Positions 8,098-16,602 of a stretch of 64,000 nucleotides of DNA are shown piece by piece (position 1 is the first letter of the stretch; each line of letters opens with the position of its first letter). The position numbers and the translations under genes were made by a program. Under the pieces are notes generated by a model, which did not search any database, was not told the origin of the DNA, and saw only the letters and a list, made by a program, of their open reading frames with translations. Origin of the DNA: an uncultured bacterium (GTDB lineage Bacteria; Cyanobacteriota; Vampirovibrionia; Gastranaerophilales; Gastranaerophilaceae); assembly GCA_902779645.1 (NCBI GenBank), contig CACZCH010000008.1:1-64000 (forward strand). Direction: 5' to 3'.

Positions 8098-8397
8098 ATG
8101 GAAATTGTTTTAAAGAAAATAAATGATGGCGCATTATATGTTAAAGCATCAGGAAAATTGGATATCGACAATTCTGCGGAATACGGTATGAAAATCAAAG
8201 ATGCTCTTGATGATGTTAATGATTTAACACTTGATTTTAGTGAAATAACTTATGTTGCAAGTATCGGGTTAAGAGTTTTATTAGAGCTTTATCAACAAAT
8301 GAGCAAACAAGGTTCTATCAAGCTTATTAATGTTCAAGAGCCTGTTATGAATGTTCTTAAGATGACAGGGTTTAATAAATTTTTGAGTATTTCGTAA
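8098..8397 (+). CDS. STAS-domain anti-sigma-factor antagonist (SpoIIAA/RsbV-like)
   Basis: A 99-aa single STAS domain. In partner-switching systems this protein, when unphosphorylated, binds the anti-sigma kinase and frees a sigma factor or other target. The phosphoacceptor region LDFSEITYVASIGLRVLL places Ser at about 55, although the usual Asp-Ser before it is Ala-Ser here. GAGGAAAGAAG precedes the ATG, and TATAAT at 8054-8059 is a likely -10. Its stop overlaps the start of the PP2C gene (TAATG), so the two are translationally coupled. The phosphatase next door carries both the opposing phosphatase and kinase domains. Confidence 0.9.
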   Translation: MEIVLKKINDGALYVKASGKLDIDNSAEYGMKIKDALDDVNDLTLDFSEITYVASIGLRVLLELYQQMSKQGSIKLINVQEPVMNVLKMTGFNKFLSIS

Positions 8398-10694
8398 TGT
8401 CATTCAATACAGTTAAGTCAAAAATAATACTTATTTCTGCATTAATGCTTATAGCATTAAGTATTTTGCTTGGTTTTTTTGCATTTATTTATCTTGAAAA
8501 CGGAAAATCTATTTTGCTAAAAGGTTTTTCTTTCCATATATCAAATTTTGCGGAAAGAATTAATAAAGACATTATAAGAATGGAAGATAATGCCAAAGAC
8601 TTGGCTCTTCAAGGGAAAATGTTTTATCAAATAGATAAAAACAGAAATATGGCACTTTTCACAACAATAAATATTTTTAATAATTACCCGCATTCTTTGG
8701 GCGGAGGGATTTGGTTTGAGCCGAATATTGTTGACCCTCAAAAACGCTTGAATTGTATCTATGTTTATAGAAATAAAAACGGTGAAGTTGTACCGGATGA
8801 ACAATTTGAGACAGAAGAATATGATTATTTAAACAAAAGCTGGTATAAAGAGATTTCTTCAGATGTTACGAAAGAAGGAGATGTTGCCTGGTCAATGCCG
8901 TATTATGAAAAAGAAGGCAGTAACACTCTTATGGTAACAGCCGGCTCAGGGATATTTTCAAACGGTAAATTTATAGGAATGTCCACAGTTGACTGGGAAA
9001 TAAGCTCAATTATTAAATCTATTTCTGACATAAAACCTACTCCAAACAGCTTTGCTTTGTTCGGTGACCAAGACCACAATTCGATTATTGCTACAAGCGA
9101 CCCGTATATGGACAATAGCGAGCTTCTTGGGAAACCGTTGAATACCTTGCCTTGGTATAATACAAACCTTAAAAATATCACTTATTTTACATACCATGGG
9201 CAAAAATACATACCGTATGTGAAAGTTTTGGATAACGGTATGCTGCTCATTATTAACATTCCGAAAATTGAGCTTTTCCACCGTTTAATAAAACACGTTG
9301 TGATTCTTTTTGCAATATTTATGGCAATCGGTTTAATGATATCTGTGTTATTGTATTACGGACTAAAACGAAATATTGACCGCCCTATTGAAAAGCTTAC
9401 TGATATAGCACAAAAAATCGGTGAAGGTGATTTGAATACGGAGATTAAGCTTGAAAAACCTTTAGAGTTTGCTCAACTTGCTGAAACATTTAATAATATG
9501 ACAAAAGATATTAGAACTATTACAAAAGACAGACAAAGAATAGAGTCGGAGTTATCGCTTGCTAAAGCAATTCAATCATCAAGTCTGCCGAATGTTTTTC
9601 CGCCATTTCCCGACAAAAATGAATTTGATATATTCGCAGGCATGGAACCGGCAAAAGAAGTCGGCGGTGACTTCTATGATTTCTATTTCATTGATAATGA
9701 AAACTTTATGTTCTTAATCGCAGATGTTTCAGGTAAAGGTGTCCCTGCGGCGTTATTTATGATGACAACAAAAACTTTGATTAACTATGTCGCTCAATCA
9801 GGACTTCCGCCTAAAGAAATGATAGAAACAATTAACAGAAAAATATGTGAAAATAATAAGCAAGGTTTTTTCATAACTCTTTTTGCAGGGATAGTTAATG
9901 TAAAAACCGGCAAAACAACATTTATCAATTGCGGGCACAATCCTCCGCTTTTAAAAAGAAATAATGAAGAATTCAATTATCTTAACTCGGATTCAAATAT
10001 TGTTTTAGGAGCATTTGATTCAGCTGAATTTAATGTATCAGAGATGGATTTGAATGCAGGCGACACTATATGTATTTATACTGACGGTATTACAGAAGCT
10101 GTTAATTCTTCAGACGAACAGTACGGAGAAGACAGACTGCTTAAACGAATTAATGCAATAGATAGTGATAATATAAGACTGATACTTGAAGGCACTAAAA
10201 CAGATGTTAAAGACTTTGCTCAAGGTGTGGCGCAAAGTGACGATATGACAATGCTTATATTTAAATACAATGGTTCAAACGATAAAACAGAAACGTATAA
10301 AGGTATCGCAAACAGAGAAAACTTTAAGGAATATATGAACTGGCTTGATAATGTTTGCAAATCATTTAATCTGACACAAGAAGTATGCGGGAAACTTAAT
10401 TTGATATCAGAAGAACTCTATACAAATATATTTTCTTATGCATACAAAGATAACCAAGGAAATATTGAAGTCAGTTTAAAAAAAGGAAATAACGCATTAG
10501 TAGTTACTTTCTCGGATAACGGAATCCCCTATAACCCTCTTGAAAGACCTGACCCTGATGTAACACTCCCTCCTGAAAGCCGTGACCAAGGAGGCTTAGG
10601 TATATTCATCGTTAAAAATACCGTTGATGAAATCGGATATCAATACAAAGATAATACCAATATCCTGACAATGAAAATATTTTTAGGTGAATAA
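8397..10694 (+). CDS. Membrane sensor PP2C (SpoIIE/RsbU) phosphatase with C-terminal RsbW-like kinase domain
   Basis: A 765-aa switch protein with this order: TM helix (about 10-33), extracytoplasmic Cache-like sensor (35-295; GGGIWFEPN, DYLNKSWYKEI, MSTVDWEISSI), TM helix (300-325), HAMP (326-380), SpoIIE-type PP2C (390-615) and HATPase_c_2 (635-765). PP2C metal motifs are present: VGGDFYDF with Asp about 425, DVSGKGVPAALFM, GHNPPLL, YTDGITEA, SDDMT. The kinase part has SEELYTNIFSYAY, FSDNG and GGLGIFIVKNTVDE. It therefore carries both phosphatase and anti-sigma kinase activity in one chain, with its STAS substrate encoded upstream in overlap. The controlled sigma factor is not nearby. Confidence 0.93.
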   Translation: MSFNTVKSKIILISALMLIALSILLGFFAFIYLENGKSILLKGFSFHISNFAERINKDIIRMEDNAKDLALQGKMFYQIDKNRNMALFTTINIFNNYPHSLGGGIWFEPNIVDPQKRLNCIYVYRNKNGEVVPDEQFETEEYDYLNKSWYKEISSDVTKEGDVAWSMPYYEKEGSNTLMVTAGSGIFSNGKFIGMSTVDWEISSIIKSISDIKPTPNSFALFGDQDHNSIIATSDPYMDNSELLGKPLNTLPWYNTNLKNITYFTYHGQKYIPYVKVLDNGMLLIINIPKIELFHRLIKHVVILFAIFMAIGLMISVLLYYGLKRNIDRPIEKLTDIAQKIGEGDLNTEIKLEKPLEFAQLAETFNNMTKDIRTITKDRQRIESELSLAKAIQSSSLPNVFPPFPDKNEFDIFAGMEPAKEVGGDFYDFYFIDNENFMFLIADVSGKGVPAALFMMTTKTLINYVAQSGLPPKEMIETINRKICENNKQGFFITLFAGIVNVKTGKTTFINCGHNPPLLKRNNEEFNYLNSDSNIVLGAFDSAEFNVSEMDLNAGDTICIYTDGITEAVNSSDEQYGEDRLLKRINAIDSDNIRLILEGTKTDVKDFAQGVAQSDDMTMLIFKYNGSNDKTETYKGIANRENFKEYMNWLDNVCKSFNLTQEVCGKLNLISEELYTNIFSYAYKDNQGNIEVSLKKGNNALVVTFSDNGIPYNPLERPDPDVTLPPESRDQGGLGIFIVKNTVDEIGYQYKDNTNILTMKIFLGE

Positions 10695-10851
10695 GAGATA
10701 AAAGGGAAAATATAAAGGTTTCTTCCTTTCTGGAGAAAGGAAGCGAAAGACTTTTTACTTTACGTTGGCGGGAAGAATAATATGCACGACAATCACAATA
10801 TTTGTACGCCCCGCCTCTTGAACGCCATTGGAAGAGGGTTGAACAAAGTTG

Positions 10852-10893
10852 CACTCCCTCGCCCTGCGGGAGAGGGAAGGGGCGAGGGGGTAG
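10852..10893 (+). repeat. REP-like GC-rich palindrome
   Basis: CTCCCTCGCCCTGCGGGAG...GGGGCGAGGG. The CCCTCGCCC arm pairs with GGGGCGAGGG. It is nearly the same as 56557-56597. Confidence 0.75.
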
Positions 10894-10988
10894 TTAGAAA
10901 ATATAATTTTTATATTTCAATCCGCTTGCTACTAGGCGCAGGCAAAATTGCCTGCGCCGCACAAACAATAAACAATTTAATATTAATA

Positions 10989-11082
10989 CTGCCCCCTCAC
11001 CCCAACCCTCTCTTGACCTGCTCGCATTAAACGGGTATCGCTCTTGCTTGCACCCTCTGCTGGAGGGGGTACGCCATTGTTC
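10989..11082 (+). repeat. Left arm of a ~100-bp inverted repeat bracketing the kinase gene
   Basis: Starts CTGCCCCCTCACCCCAACCC and ends GTACGCCATTGTTC. The reverse complement of 13719-13835 is almost identical, apart from about 24 extra bases in that copy. The histidine kinase at 11612-13474 lies between the arms. Confidence 0.75.
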
Positions 11083-11361
11083 AACCCACTCTCAATGCTG
11101 TTCAAGAGGCAGGATACTCAAGTCTTGTGATTATTGTACTTATTTTCTTCCCGCCGACGTAAAGTGAAAAGTCGTCTTAGATTATTGGCTGTTCATCCGT
11201 TTAAATTCGCTTTATTTTGCTATCGCAAAATAGTTGCTCATTCCAACGGTTTCACAGGGACGGCGTTCCGTTCGATTAAACTCACTTCAGCCTTGCCAAA
11301 ATCCGCTTTTGGTTCTTTTCTCCAGAAAAGAACACCCATTCTATTTCCTCATTCCTCCCCC

Positions 11362-11571
11362 TTTTTTTGCGTTAATCTTCTTAAGTGTTCAACTCACCCA
11401 ATTACATTTCCCCCCCCCCGATGAGACTTCTTGCTTTAGCGTCAGGCCAAAATACATTTACCCCCATTTTTTGCGTTAATCTTCTTGAGTGTTTAACCCA
11501 CTACTATACATTTACCTCCCCTCCGATGAGACTTCTTGCTTTAGCATCAGGCCAAAATACATTTACCCCCT
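11362..11571 (+). repeat. Two-copy tandem repeat, unit ~104 bp, with a C10 tract
   Basis: Each unit runs TTTTTGCGTTAATCTTCTT ... CCGATGAGACTTCTTGCTT ... CAGGCCAAAATACATTTACC. Matching positions are 104-105 bp apart (for example GC at 11369/11473). Copy 1 contains ten C's at 11410-11419 where copy 2 has CCTCCCCT. Confidence 0.8.
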
Positions 11572-11576
11572 CCCCT

Positions 11577-11605
11577 TTTACATTTATTAAAGAGCGTGAT
11601 ATAAT
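11577..11605 (+). promoter_or_regulatory. Sigma-70 promoter of the kinase gene; leaderless configuration
   Basis: TTTACA (11577-11582), 17-bp spacer, TATAAT (11600-11605). The expected start of transcription coincides with the ATG at 11612, and there is no Shine-Dalgarno. Confidence 0.7.
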
Positions 11606-11611
11606 CTTGAT

Positions 11612-13474
11612 ATGGCAGGAGAAGAGTTAAAAGAAAAACCTAAAGCTAAGAAAAAAGGTATGGCTGCTCAGACCAGACTTATTATTGCGGGTTTGTTTGC
11701 GAGCACTGTTTTCATATTCTTAGCTGCGTGTTTTGCAACTTACAGCATCGGCGAAAACATGAATAAAGCTTACAAAAACTTTGCTCAAGTCCTTTCTAAA
11801 ACACTTGCGATTGAAGGGGTTGAAGTTACAAAAGAACTTCCTGAGCTTGCAAAATACGATGCACTTAGAACAAACTCTGTTTCTGTATTAAAGAGCAATG
11901 ATGACATTGCATTTATAATTTTCAAAGACCCAAAGTCAAAGATTATTTATTCAAGCAAAGATGACTATCCCGACCAAGCGGAAAAAGCACGTATAACCGT
12001 AAGCTCACCGATGATAGTTAAAAACGGAAGCTTAACAACAAATGCAGGTTCTGTAACGGTAGGGCTTTCAGGGAACATAATGGACAAAGTAAGTGCAACT
12101 TCCAGAGGTTCTCTTGTGTTTGTGTTTGTACTTGCTTGGTTTGTAATCTTGGGAATTATTTATATGAACTCATCAATCATCACCCGTGAGCTTCGCAAAC
12201 TTCACCAAGGGGTTAAAAAGATTTCTTCGGGTGAATTCGGATACATGCTTGATGACAAAGATGTTGATAAAGAGATTAAAGAATTATACAGTGCATTTAA
12301 CGATATGTCTGAAAAGCTCAGCAGATACAACGAACAAACAATAGAAAGCTTAACTTTTGAGCGTAATAAACTTGAATCAGTCTTGATGAGTATTGTTAAC
12401 GGTGTTGTAGTTTGTGATAACCACGACAAAGTTATTATGGTTAACAATTACGCTAAAAGGCTGTTAGAAGTTGAAGAAGATGACATTTTGAATACTCAAA
12501 TCCAAGACTTCTGCGACTCAACAGGTGAATTCTGTTTCTCGGATAAAATCGCAAAATTCAAAGATACTCCCCTTGACGAGGATGGAAGTCCGATTAACTT
12601 TACAATAGAGATTGATCAAAGAATTTTGAAGTGCTTGATATCACCGATGTTTACTCGCTCAAACTCTTATGTAGGGTATATAATTATCATAATTGACGTA
12701 ACTAAAGAACACGAAATGGATCAGCTTCGTTCTAACTTTATCTCAAATGTTTCTCACGAACTCAGAACTCCTGTTACCGTTTTGAGAAGTTATATAGACA
12801 CGCTTTACAACTTTGGAAACGATTTTGATTTTAATACTCAAAGAGAGTTTATTGGGGTTATGAACCAAGAAATTATCAGAATGAATCGTATGGTTAATGA
12901 TATTCTTGATTTTTCACGCTACGAAGCTCAAAATATCCATCTTGAAAAAACCAAGCAGGATATTGTTGAGATTATTGAAGATGCTGTTAACCAAGTTCAC
13001 GTACTTGCAAAAGAACACGATTTAACAATCTCTATAATGAAAGAACCGGATTTACCGGAAATCCCGATTAATGTCGACAGTATTTCTCGTGCGTTTATGA
13101 ATATTTTGTCTAACGCAATCAAATACTCTCCGGACGGTAAACGTATAAAAGTCAGAGCGGAACGTTCACGTGACGGCGAATACGTTGAAGTAAGCGTTGA
13201 AGATCAAGGCCCCGGAATATCAGAGAAAGACCAAAAGAGAGTTTTTGACCGTTTCTACCGAGTAGAAAATGCTACACATAGCGTTAAAGGTACAGGTTTA
13301 GGCTTGCACCTCGTAAAAGTAACAATAGAAAAACATCACCAAGGTCAAGTGTTCGTGAATTCAAAAGAAGGCGAAGGCTCAACCTTCGGTTTCCGTCTCC
13401 CTATTCACCCCAAAGAAGAAGAAAGAGAAGAATATATACCTAAACACCAACTCCCTGCCGAAAGTGAAGCATAA
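11612..13474 (+). CDS. Transmembrane sensor histidine kinase (WalK/NblS-like)
   Basis: A 620-aa kinase: basic N-terminus, TM1 (about 20-45), an extracytoplasmic sensor of about 125 residues, TM2 (about 170-190), HAMP (to 245), PAS (about 255-360; FERNKLESVLMSIVNGVVV), HisKA with H-box FISNVSHELRTPVTVL, and HATPase with N-box NILSNAIKYSP, G1 VEDQGPGIS, F-box and G2 GTGLGLHLVK. The architecture equals WalK and the cyanobacterial NblS/Hik33 stress kinases. No response regulator is adjacent, so it is an orphan. It has a consensus promoter abutting the ATG and no ribosome site. Dispersed repeats lie on both sides, including a pair of inverted ~100-bp arms. Confidence 0.93.
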   Translation: MAGEELKEKPKAKKKGMAAQTRLIIAGLFASTVFIFLAACFATYSIGENMNKAYKNFAQVLSKTLAIEGVEVTKELPELAKYDALRTNSVSVLKSNDDIAFIIFKDPKSKIIYSSKDDYPDQAEKARITVSSPMIVKNGSLTTNAGSVTVGLSGNIMDKVSATSRGSLVFVFVLAWFVILGIIYMNSSIITRELRKLHQGVKKISSGEFGYMLDDKDVDKEIKELYSAFNDMSEKLSRYNEQTIESLTFERNKLESVLMSIVNGVVVCDNHDKVIMVNNYAKRLLEVEEDDILNTQIQDFCDSTGEFCFSDKIAKFKDTPLDEDGSPINFTIEIDQRILKCLISPMFTRSNSYVGYIIIIIDVTKEHEMDQLRSNFISNVSHELRTPVTVLRSYIDTLYNFGNDFDFNTQREFIGVMNQEIIRMNRMVNDILDFSRYEAQNIHLEKTKQDIVEIIEDAVNQVHVLAKEHDLTISIMKEPDLPEIPINVDSISRAFMNILSNAIKYSPDGKRIKVRAERSRDGEYVEVSVEDQGPGISEKDQKRVFDRFYRVENATHSVKGTGLGLHLVKVTIEKHHQGQVFVNSKEGEGSTFGFRLPIHPKEEEREEYIPKHQLPAESEA

Positions 13475-13496
13475 GGGAATGAGAAAAAGGAAAGAA

Positions 13497-13709
13497 TTAG
13501 GGTTCTTCCTTTTGGACAAAAGCGGATTGTTGGCAGAGTTCGAAGGACTTTTGCAAAAAGAATGTAAGTTCTTTGAAGCAAAATCCGTAGGCACGTTTAG
13601 TGCCAACAACCAAGCAAGAACCAAAAACCTTTTAGTATTACGTCGGCTACTTGAACACTTAAGGAGTGGGTTGAACAAGGGCGCACGTCCGCCTCTTGAA
13701 CGGCATTGT
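13497..13709 (+). repeat. Degenerate foldback repeat module after the kinase gene
   Basis: GGTTCTTCCTTTTGGACAAA, then a ~110-bp insert ending CCAAGCAAGAACC, then AAAAACCTTTTAGTATTACG followed by a GTCGGC module. That module is interrupted by about 45 bp (CTACTTGAACACTTAAGGAG...) before CGTCCGCCTCTTGAAC. It is the damaged counterpart of copies I, II and III. Confidence 0.65.
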
Positions 13710-13718
13710 AAGAGAGAT

Positions 13719-13835
13719 GAACAATGGCGTACCCCCTTCCCCTACGGGGTGAACGACCTGCGAGCAGAGGGTGCAAGCAAGAGCGATACCCGTTTAATGC
13801 GAGCAGGTCAAGAGAGGGTTGGGGTGAGGGGGCAG
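13719..13835 (-). repeat. Right arm of the inverted repeat bracketing the kinase gene
   Basis: Reverse complement of 10989-11082, with an extra insertion around GAACGACCTGCGAGCAG. The 13464-13838 reading frame across it is an artefact of the repeat. Confidence 0.75.
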
Positions 13836-13978
13836 TAAGGTAATTTTGTCTGCGCCGCATAGTTTGTTGATTGAAAATCTTTGTATATTCAACAATTGAT
13901 ATTATAAAATCAATAACTTGTTCAACCATTTCAAATTATCGACATTGTAGTATAATATCTTAAAGAAGGAGTTCTTTT

Positions 13979-14440
13979 ATGGGAATTATAGCTTGGAATG
14001 ATTATTTTTTAGAAATGGCAAAGACTTGTTCTATGCGTTCAAATTGTTTGCGAGCACACGTCGGTGCTGTTATTGTAGGGCCGGACAAGAAGATTAAGGC
14101 AACCGGTTATAACGGCACTCCAAGCGGTGTTGAATCTTGTTATGAGCGTGGAGAATGTTATAGAATAAAGAATAACATACCGTCAGGCACTTGTTATGAA
14201 ACTTGTCGTTCTATACATGCCGAGCAGAACGCTATCATTCAAGCGGGACAGGATAGAAGCATGGGCGGTACGATGTACATTTACGGCCACAATTTTATTT
14301 GTATTTTGTGTAAAAGATTTATTGTCCAAGCAGGGATTAAAGATGTTTATCTCAAAAAAGATGATAATTCTGAAATAGTCCATGTTTCGGTAGAAGATAT
14401 TAAAAAAGAGCTTGAAGCAGTTCAAGAATTCGCGTTATAA
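13979..14440 (+). CDS. Deoxycytidylate (dCMP) deaminase, ComEB family
   Basis: Zinc enzyme converting dCMP to dUMP, the precursor for dTMP. The 153-aa protein shows the N-terminal CLRAHVGAVIV and TGYNGTPSG, catalytic SIHAEQNAI (His zinc ligand, Glu proton shuttle), and the second ligand pair in ICILCKRFIVQAG. The Pro usually before the first Cys is Ile here. Further Cys in CYERGECY and GTCYETCRS match the extra zinc site of the family. AAGGAG at 13966-13971 lies 7 nt before ATG 13979, and TATAAT at 13951-13956 is a probable -10. It stands alone between repeats and the repeat protein. Confidence 0.93.
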   Translation: MGIIAWNDYFLEMAKTCSMRSNCLRAHVGAVIVGPDKKIKATGYNGTPSGVESCYERGECYRIKNNIPSGTCYETCRSIHAEQNAIIQAGQDRSMGGTMYIYGHNFICILCKRFIVQAGIKDVYLKKDDNSEIVHVSVEDIKKELEAVQEFAL

Positions 14441-14539
14441 AATTTAATAAAACTTAATACTAATTTATATAAATAGCAAATTATATATTTACAGCTTTTT
14501 ATATCGTTGAAGAATATTGATGTAAAGGATTTTATTGTT

Positions 14540-15391
14540 ATGTTGAAAATTATAAATACCAAAAACATTACTCCTGTGGTTTCAAAAAATACTTTTAGAG
14601 CAAAGGAAGTACAAACTGCCGAAGAGCAGAAAACAAATAAAAAGAATTCAAAAGGTTTGGTAGGAGTACTTAGTGCGCTTGCTATTATAGGGATTGCAGG
14701 TGTTGCATTATATAAACATAAAAATACAAAAGAAACTGTGCAAAAAGCAGAGAAAGCCGGAGAAAAAGCCTTTGAAAAATTTTATGGTGAAGAAGCAAAA
14801 GCCGGAATAGAATATTTGGAAAAAGAGGCTTTTGAAAAGAATTCAGAAAAACTCGCATCAGATGCCAGAAATAATGCTTGGCTGGAGGAACAGCATAGTA
14901 TTAAAGAAAAAGAATTACAAGAATTTTTTGATAGAGAATTATCAGCAAAAGATAAACGCGATTATTTAGCACAATTTAACAGTGAAGAAGCAAAAGCCGG
15001 AATAGAATATTTAGAAAAAGAGGCTTGTGAAAAGAATTCAGAAAAACTCGCATCAGATGCCAGAAATAATGCTTGGTTGGAGGAACAGCATAGTATTAAA
15101 GAGAAAGAACAAAATGACTTATTTAATTTATCGGATAACAAAGAATCAATTCTTCAAGAATATGAACAAAAATTGAATGGTAATATTACAGTAACTGTAC
15201 CCCAAAAACCGACGAACTATGAACACAATCAATTGCAAGCGGAATATGATAAGCTCGGTATTCCAACTCTGAAAAAGAAATCGCAAAACCAAACTACACA
15301 AGAACTTCAAGAACGCGTATGGAAATATAGAACTGATAAACAAGTTTCAGAATATGAACAAAGAACTTCAAGAACGTGTGTGGAAGCATAG
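14540..15391 (+). CDS. Repeat-rich single-pass membrane protein, 5' part (frameshifted)
   Basis: N-terminal part of a long, highly charged protein. After a polar 45-residue head comes one membrane helix (KGLVGVLSALAIIGIAGVALY, about 37-57), then Lys/Glu-rich helical repeats. Two 65-aa units (AGIEYLEKEA..EKNSEKLASDARNN) start near bases 14789 and 14984, and a 64-aa unit (LNGNITVTVPQKPTNYEHNQ) follows. At 15350-15410 a repeat unit lacks 131 bp, which throws the frame into a stop at 15391. The same protein resumes in another frame from 15354. ATG 14540 is preferred (AAAGGA 10 nt upstream). The family is not recognised; the layout suggests a membrane-anchored coiled-coil or surface-facing protein. 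Confidence 0.7.
   Translation: MLKIINTKNITPVVSKNTFRAKEVQTAEEQKTNKKNSKGLVGVLSALAIIGIAGVALYKHKNTKETVQKAEKAGEKAFEKFYGEEAKAGIEYLEKEAFEKNSEKLASDARNNAWLEEQHSIKEKELQEFFDRELSAKDKRDYLAQFNSEEAKAGIEYLEKEACEKNSEKLASDARNNAWLEEQHSIKEKEQNDLFNLSDNKESILQEYEQKLNGNITVTVPQKPTNYEHNQLQAEYDKLGIPTLKKKSQNQTTQELQERVWKYRTDKQVSEYEQRTSRTCVEA
14789..15178 (+). repeat. Two tandem 195-bp coding repeats
   Basis: Units begin GAAGAAGCAAAAGCCGGAAT at 14789 and 14984, a period of 195 bp (65 codons), nearly identical over their first 42 codons. Confidence 0.85.
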
Positions 15392-15655
15392 AACTGACAA
15401 ACAGGTTTCAGAATATGAACAAAAGTTGAACGGTAATATTACAGTAACTGTACCTCAAAAACCGACGAACTATGAACACAATCAGTTGCAAGCGGAATAT
15501 GATAAGCTCGGTATTTCAACTCCAAAAAAGAAACATCAAAACCAAACTGCTAAAGAACTTCAAGAACGTGTGTGGAAGCATAGAACTGACAAACAGGTTT
15601 CAGAATATGAACAAAAGTTGAACGGTAATATTACAGTAACTGTACCCCAAAAACC
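15158..15655 (+). repeat. 192-bp coding repeat array with one truncated unit
   Basis: Units begin GAATATGAACAA at 15158, 15350, 15411 and 15603. The spacing is 192, 61 and 192 bp. The 61-bp unit is a 131-bp out-of-frame deletion (192-61). Confidence 0.9.
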
Positions 15656-16292
15656 GACTCCTTCTTGGCATAATAAAATTCAACGTCAATTTGAAAAAGT
15701 GTTTGGTATAAAAAAAGAAGTACAGAAGCAGGATAGTATAACTATACAGCCGTTGCCGGAAAAGGTAGAGCCGCAAATTGTTGAAACTCCGCAAATTGCT
15801 TTAAAAGGTTTAAATGAATTGCCGGAAAGTTTTAATGAACAGGAACGTCATTTGGTTAAGTATTTATATAGAAATACAAGATTACCTAAAGACAAGGTGA
15901 CAGAGTATCCGAAATTGTATAAAACCGAAAAGGAAGCCAAAGAAGCAAAAAAAGAGTACCAAAAACTTAAAAAAGCGCACATAGAAAGAAGAGTAAATAA
16001 TTATGCAAACCACGTCGGGGTAAGCGATCCTGAAACAGCAATTTCTAACACTTACATAATACCTGATTCTGAAAAATTCAGTGCTAAAAAATATGCTTCT
16101 ATGTCAAAGGAACGTCCAAGACCGGAAGATTGGGAAGTCGAAATGACCAGAGAAGAGTTTATGAAAAATAAAGAACGATATATGGTTGAAAATTTCGAAC
16201 GTGAAAGAAAAACCCAAGGAGTTAAACAGTTTGAAAATCCAAAACGACGTATAACATTATCAGACAAAATTAAAAAATTCTTCGGTTTTTAA
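15354..16292 (+). pseudogene. Repeat-rich membrane protein, 3' part displaced by frameshift
   Basis: Continuation of the previous gene in a shifted frame, 312 codons from an internal ATG with no ribosome site. It carries one and a half more 64-aa units (ELQERVWKHRTDKQVSEYEQ) and a unique C-terminal domain of about 200 residues. That domain is strongly basic and acidic by turns (KTEKEAKEAKKEYQKLKKAH; RPEDWEVEMTREEFMKNKE) and ends KIKKFFGF. Repairing the 131-bp loss would join both parts into one protein of about 640 residues. Whether this is real decay, a population variant or a collapsed assembly of near-identical repeats cannot be told from one sequence. Confidence 0.65.
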
Positions 16293-16296
16293 AAAT

Positions 16297-16326
16297 AAAA
16301 AAAGGACTTTTAATAAGTCCTTTTTA
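16297..16326 (+). terminator. Terminator after the repeat protein
   Basis: AAAAAAGGACTT pairs with AAGTCCTTTTT around a short TTAAT loop. Confidence 0.85.
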
Positions 16327-16386
16327 AATGTATATTTTTGAGTCTTTTTGGGCAAATCCCTTTGATAAGGGGAAAAATGCTGATTT

Positions 16387-16533
16387 TTATACAGCGACTT
16401 CTTCTTTGAAATAATCGACAACAGTGTCCATTACATTTTCAAAGAAGAAATCCAATTCTATTCCTAAATTTTCTGTCATTTCAACTTTCTCCATTTTGTT
16501 AAATCTTGATAACATTTCGTTTTCAATACGCAT
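16387..16533 (-). CDS. 48-aa microprotein behind a sigma-28-type promoter
   Basis: A short frame of 48 codons, MRIENEMLSRFNKMEKVEMT then ENLGIELDFFFENVMDTVV and DYFKEEVAV. It is acidic and predicted mostly helical, with an amphipathic C-terminal helix. AGGA lies 5 nt before the ATG and a second AGGA further up. About 70 nt upstream stands TAAAGTTT-N11-GTCGATAT, close to the flagellar sigma-28/SigD consensus. This suggests late-flagellar or chemotaxis co-expression; the basal-body genes fliFGHI are in the same window. No family recognised. The overlapping plus-strand frame 16424-16630 has a non-coding look. Confidence 0.6.
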   Translation of the reverse strand: MRIENEMLSRFNKMEKVEMTENLGIELDFFFENVMDTVVDYFKEEVAV

Positions 16534-16602
16534 ATTCCTAAATCCTTTCCTATATTCTGTCTGTTTTGGTTTTTTGTTTTGTTCTTTTTGCTTACATTTT
16601 AT

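Larger units (their letters stand above)
10718..11345. repeat. Composite foldback repeat element (copy II)
   Basis: Same design as copy I: inverted GTCGGCGGGAAGAATAA modules at 10760-10830 (forward) and 11092-11164 (reverse). The centre holds a REP-like palindrome (10852-10893), a GC-rich palindrome (10935-10958, GGCGCAGGCAA / TTGCCTGCGCC) and a second REP-like unit (10989-11082). Outer ends read TTTCTTCCTTTCTGGAGAAA and, in reverse, TTTTCTCCAGAAAAGAACACC. No real gene is present; the short frames here change with the repeat. Confidence 0.75.

Noticed and set aside
11362-11571. CRISPR-like array
   Set aside because: Only two long units without distinct spacers and no cas genes; it is a simple tandem duplication.
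10782-11630. Several 80-96-aa frames between the PP2C gene and the kinase
   Set aside because: They consist entirely of foldback, REP-like and tandem repeats, which also appear in other frames elsewhere.
13464-13929. 124-aa plus and 110-aa minus frames after the kinase gene
   Set aside because: Both run through the GTTCTTCC...GTCGGC repeat and the inverted-repeat arm; no ribosome sites.
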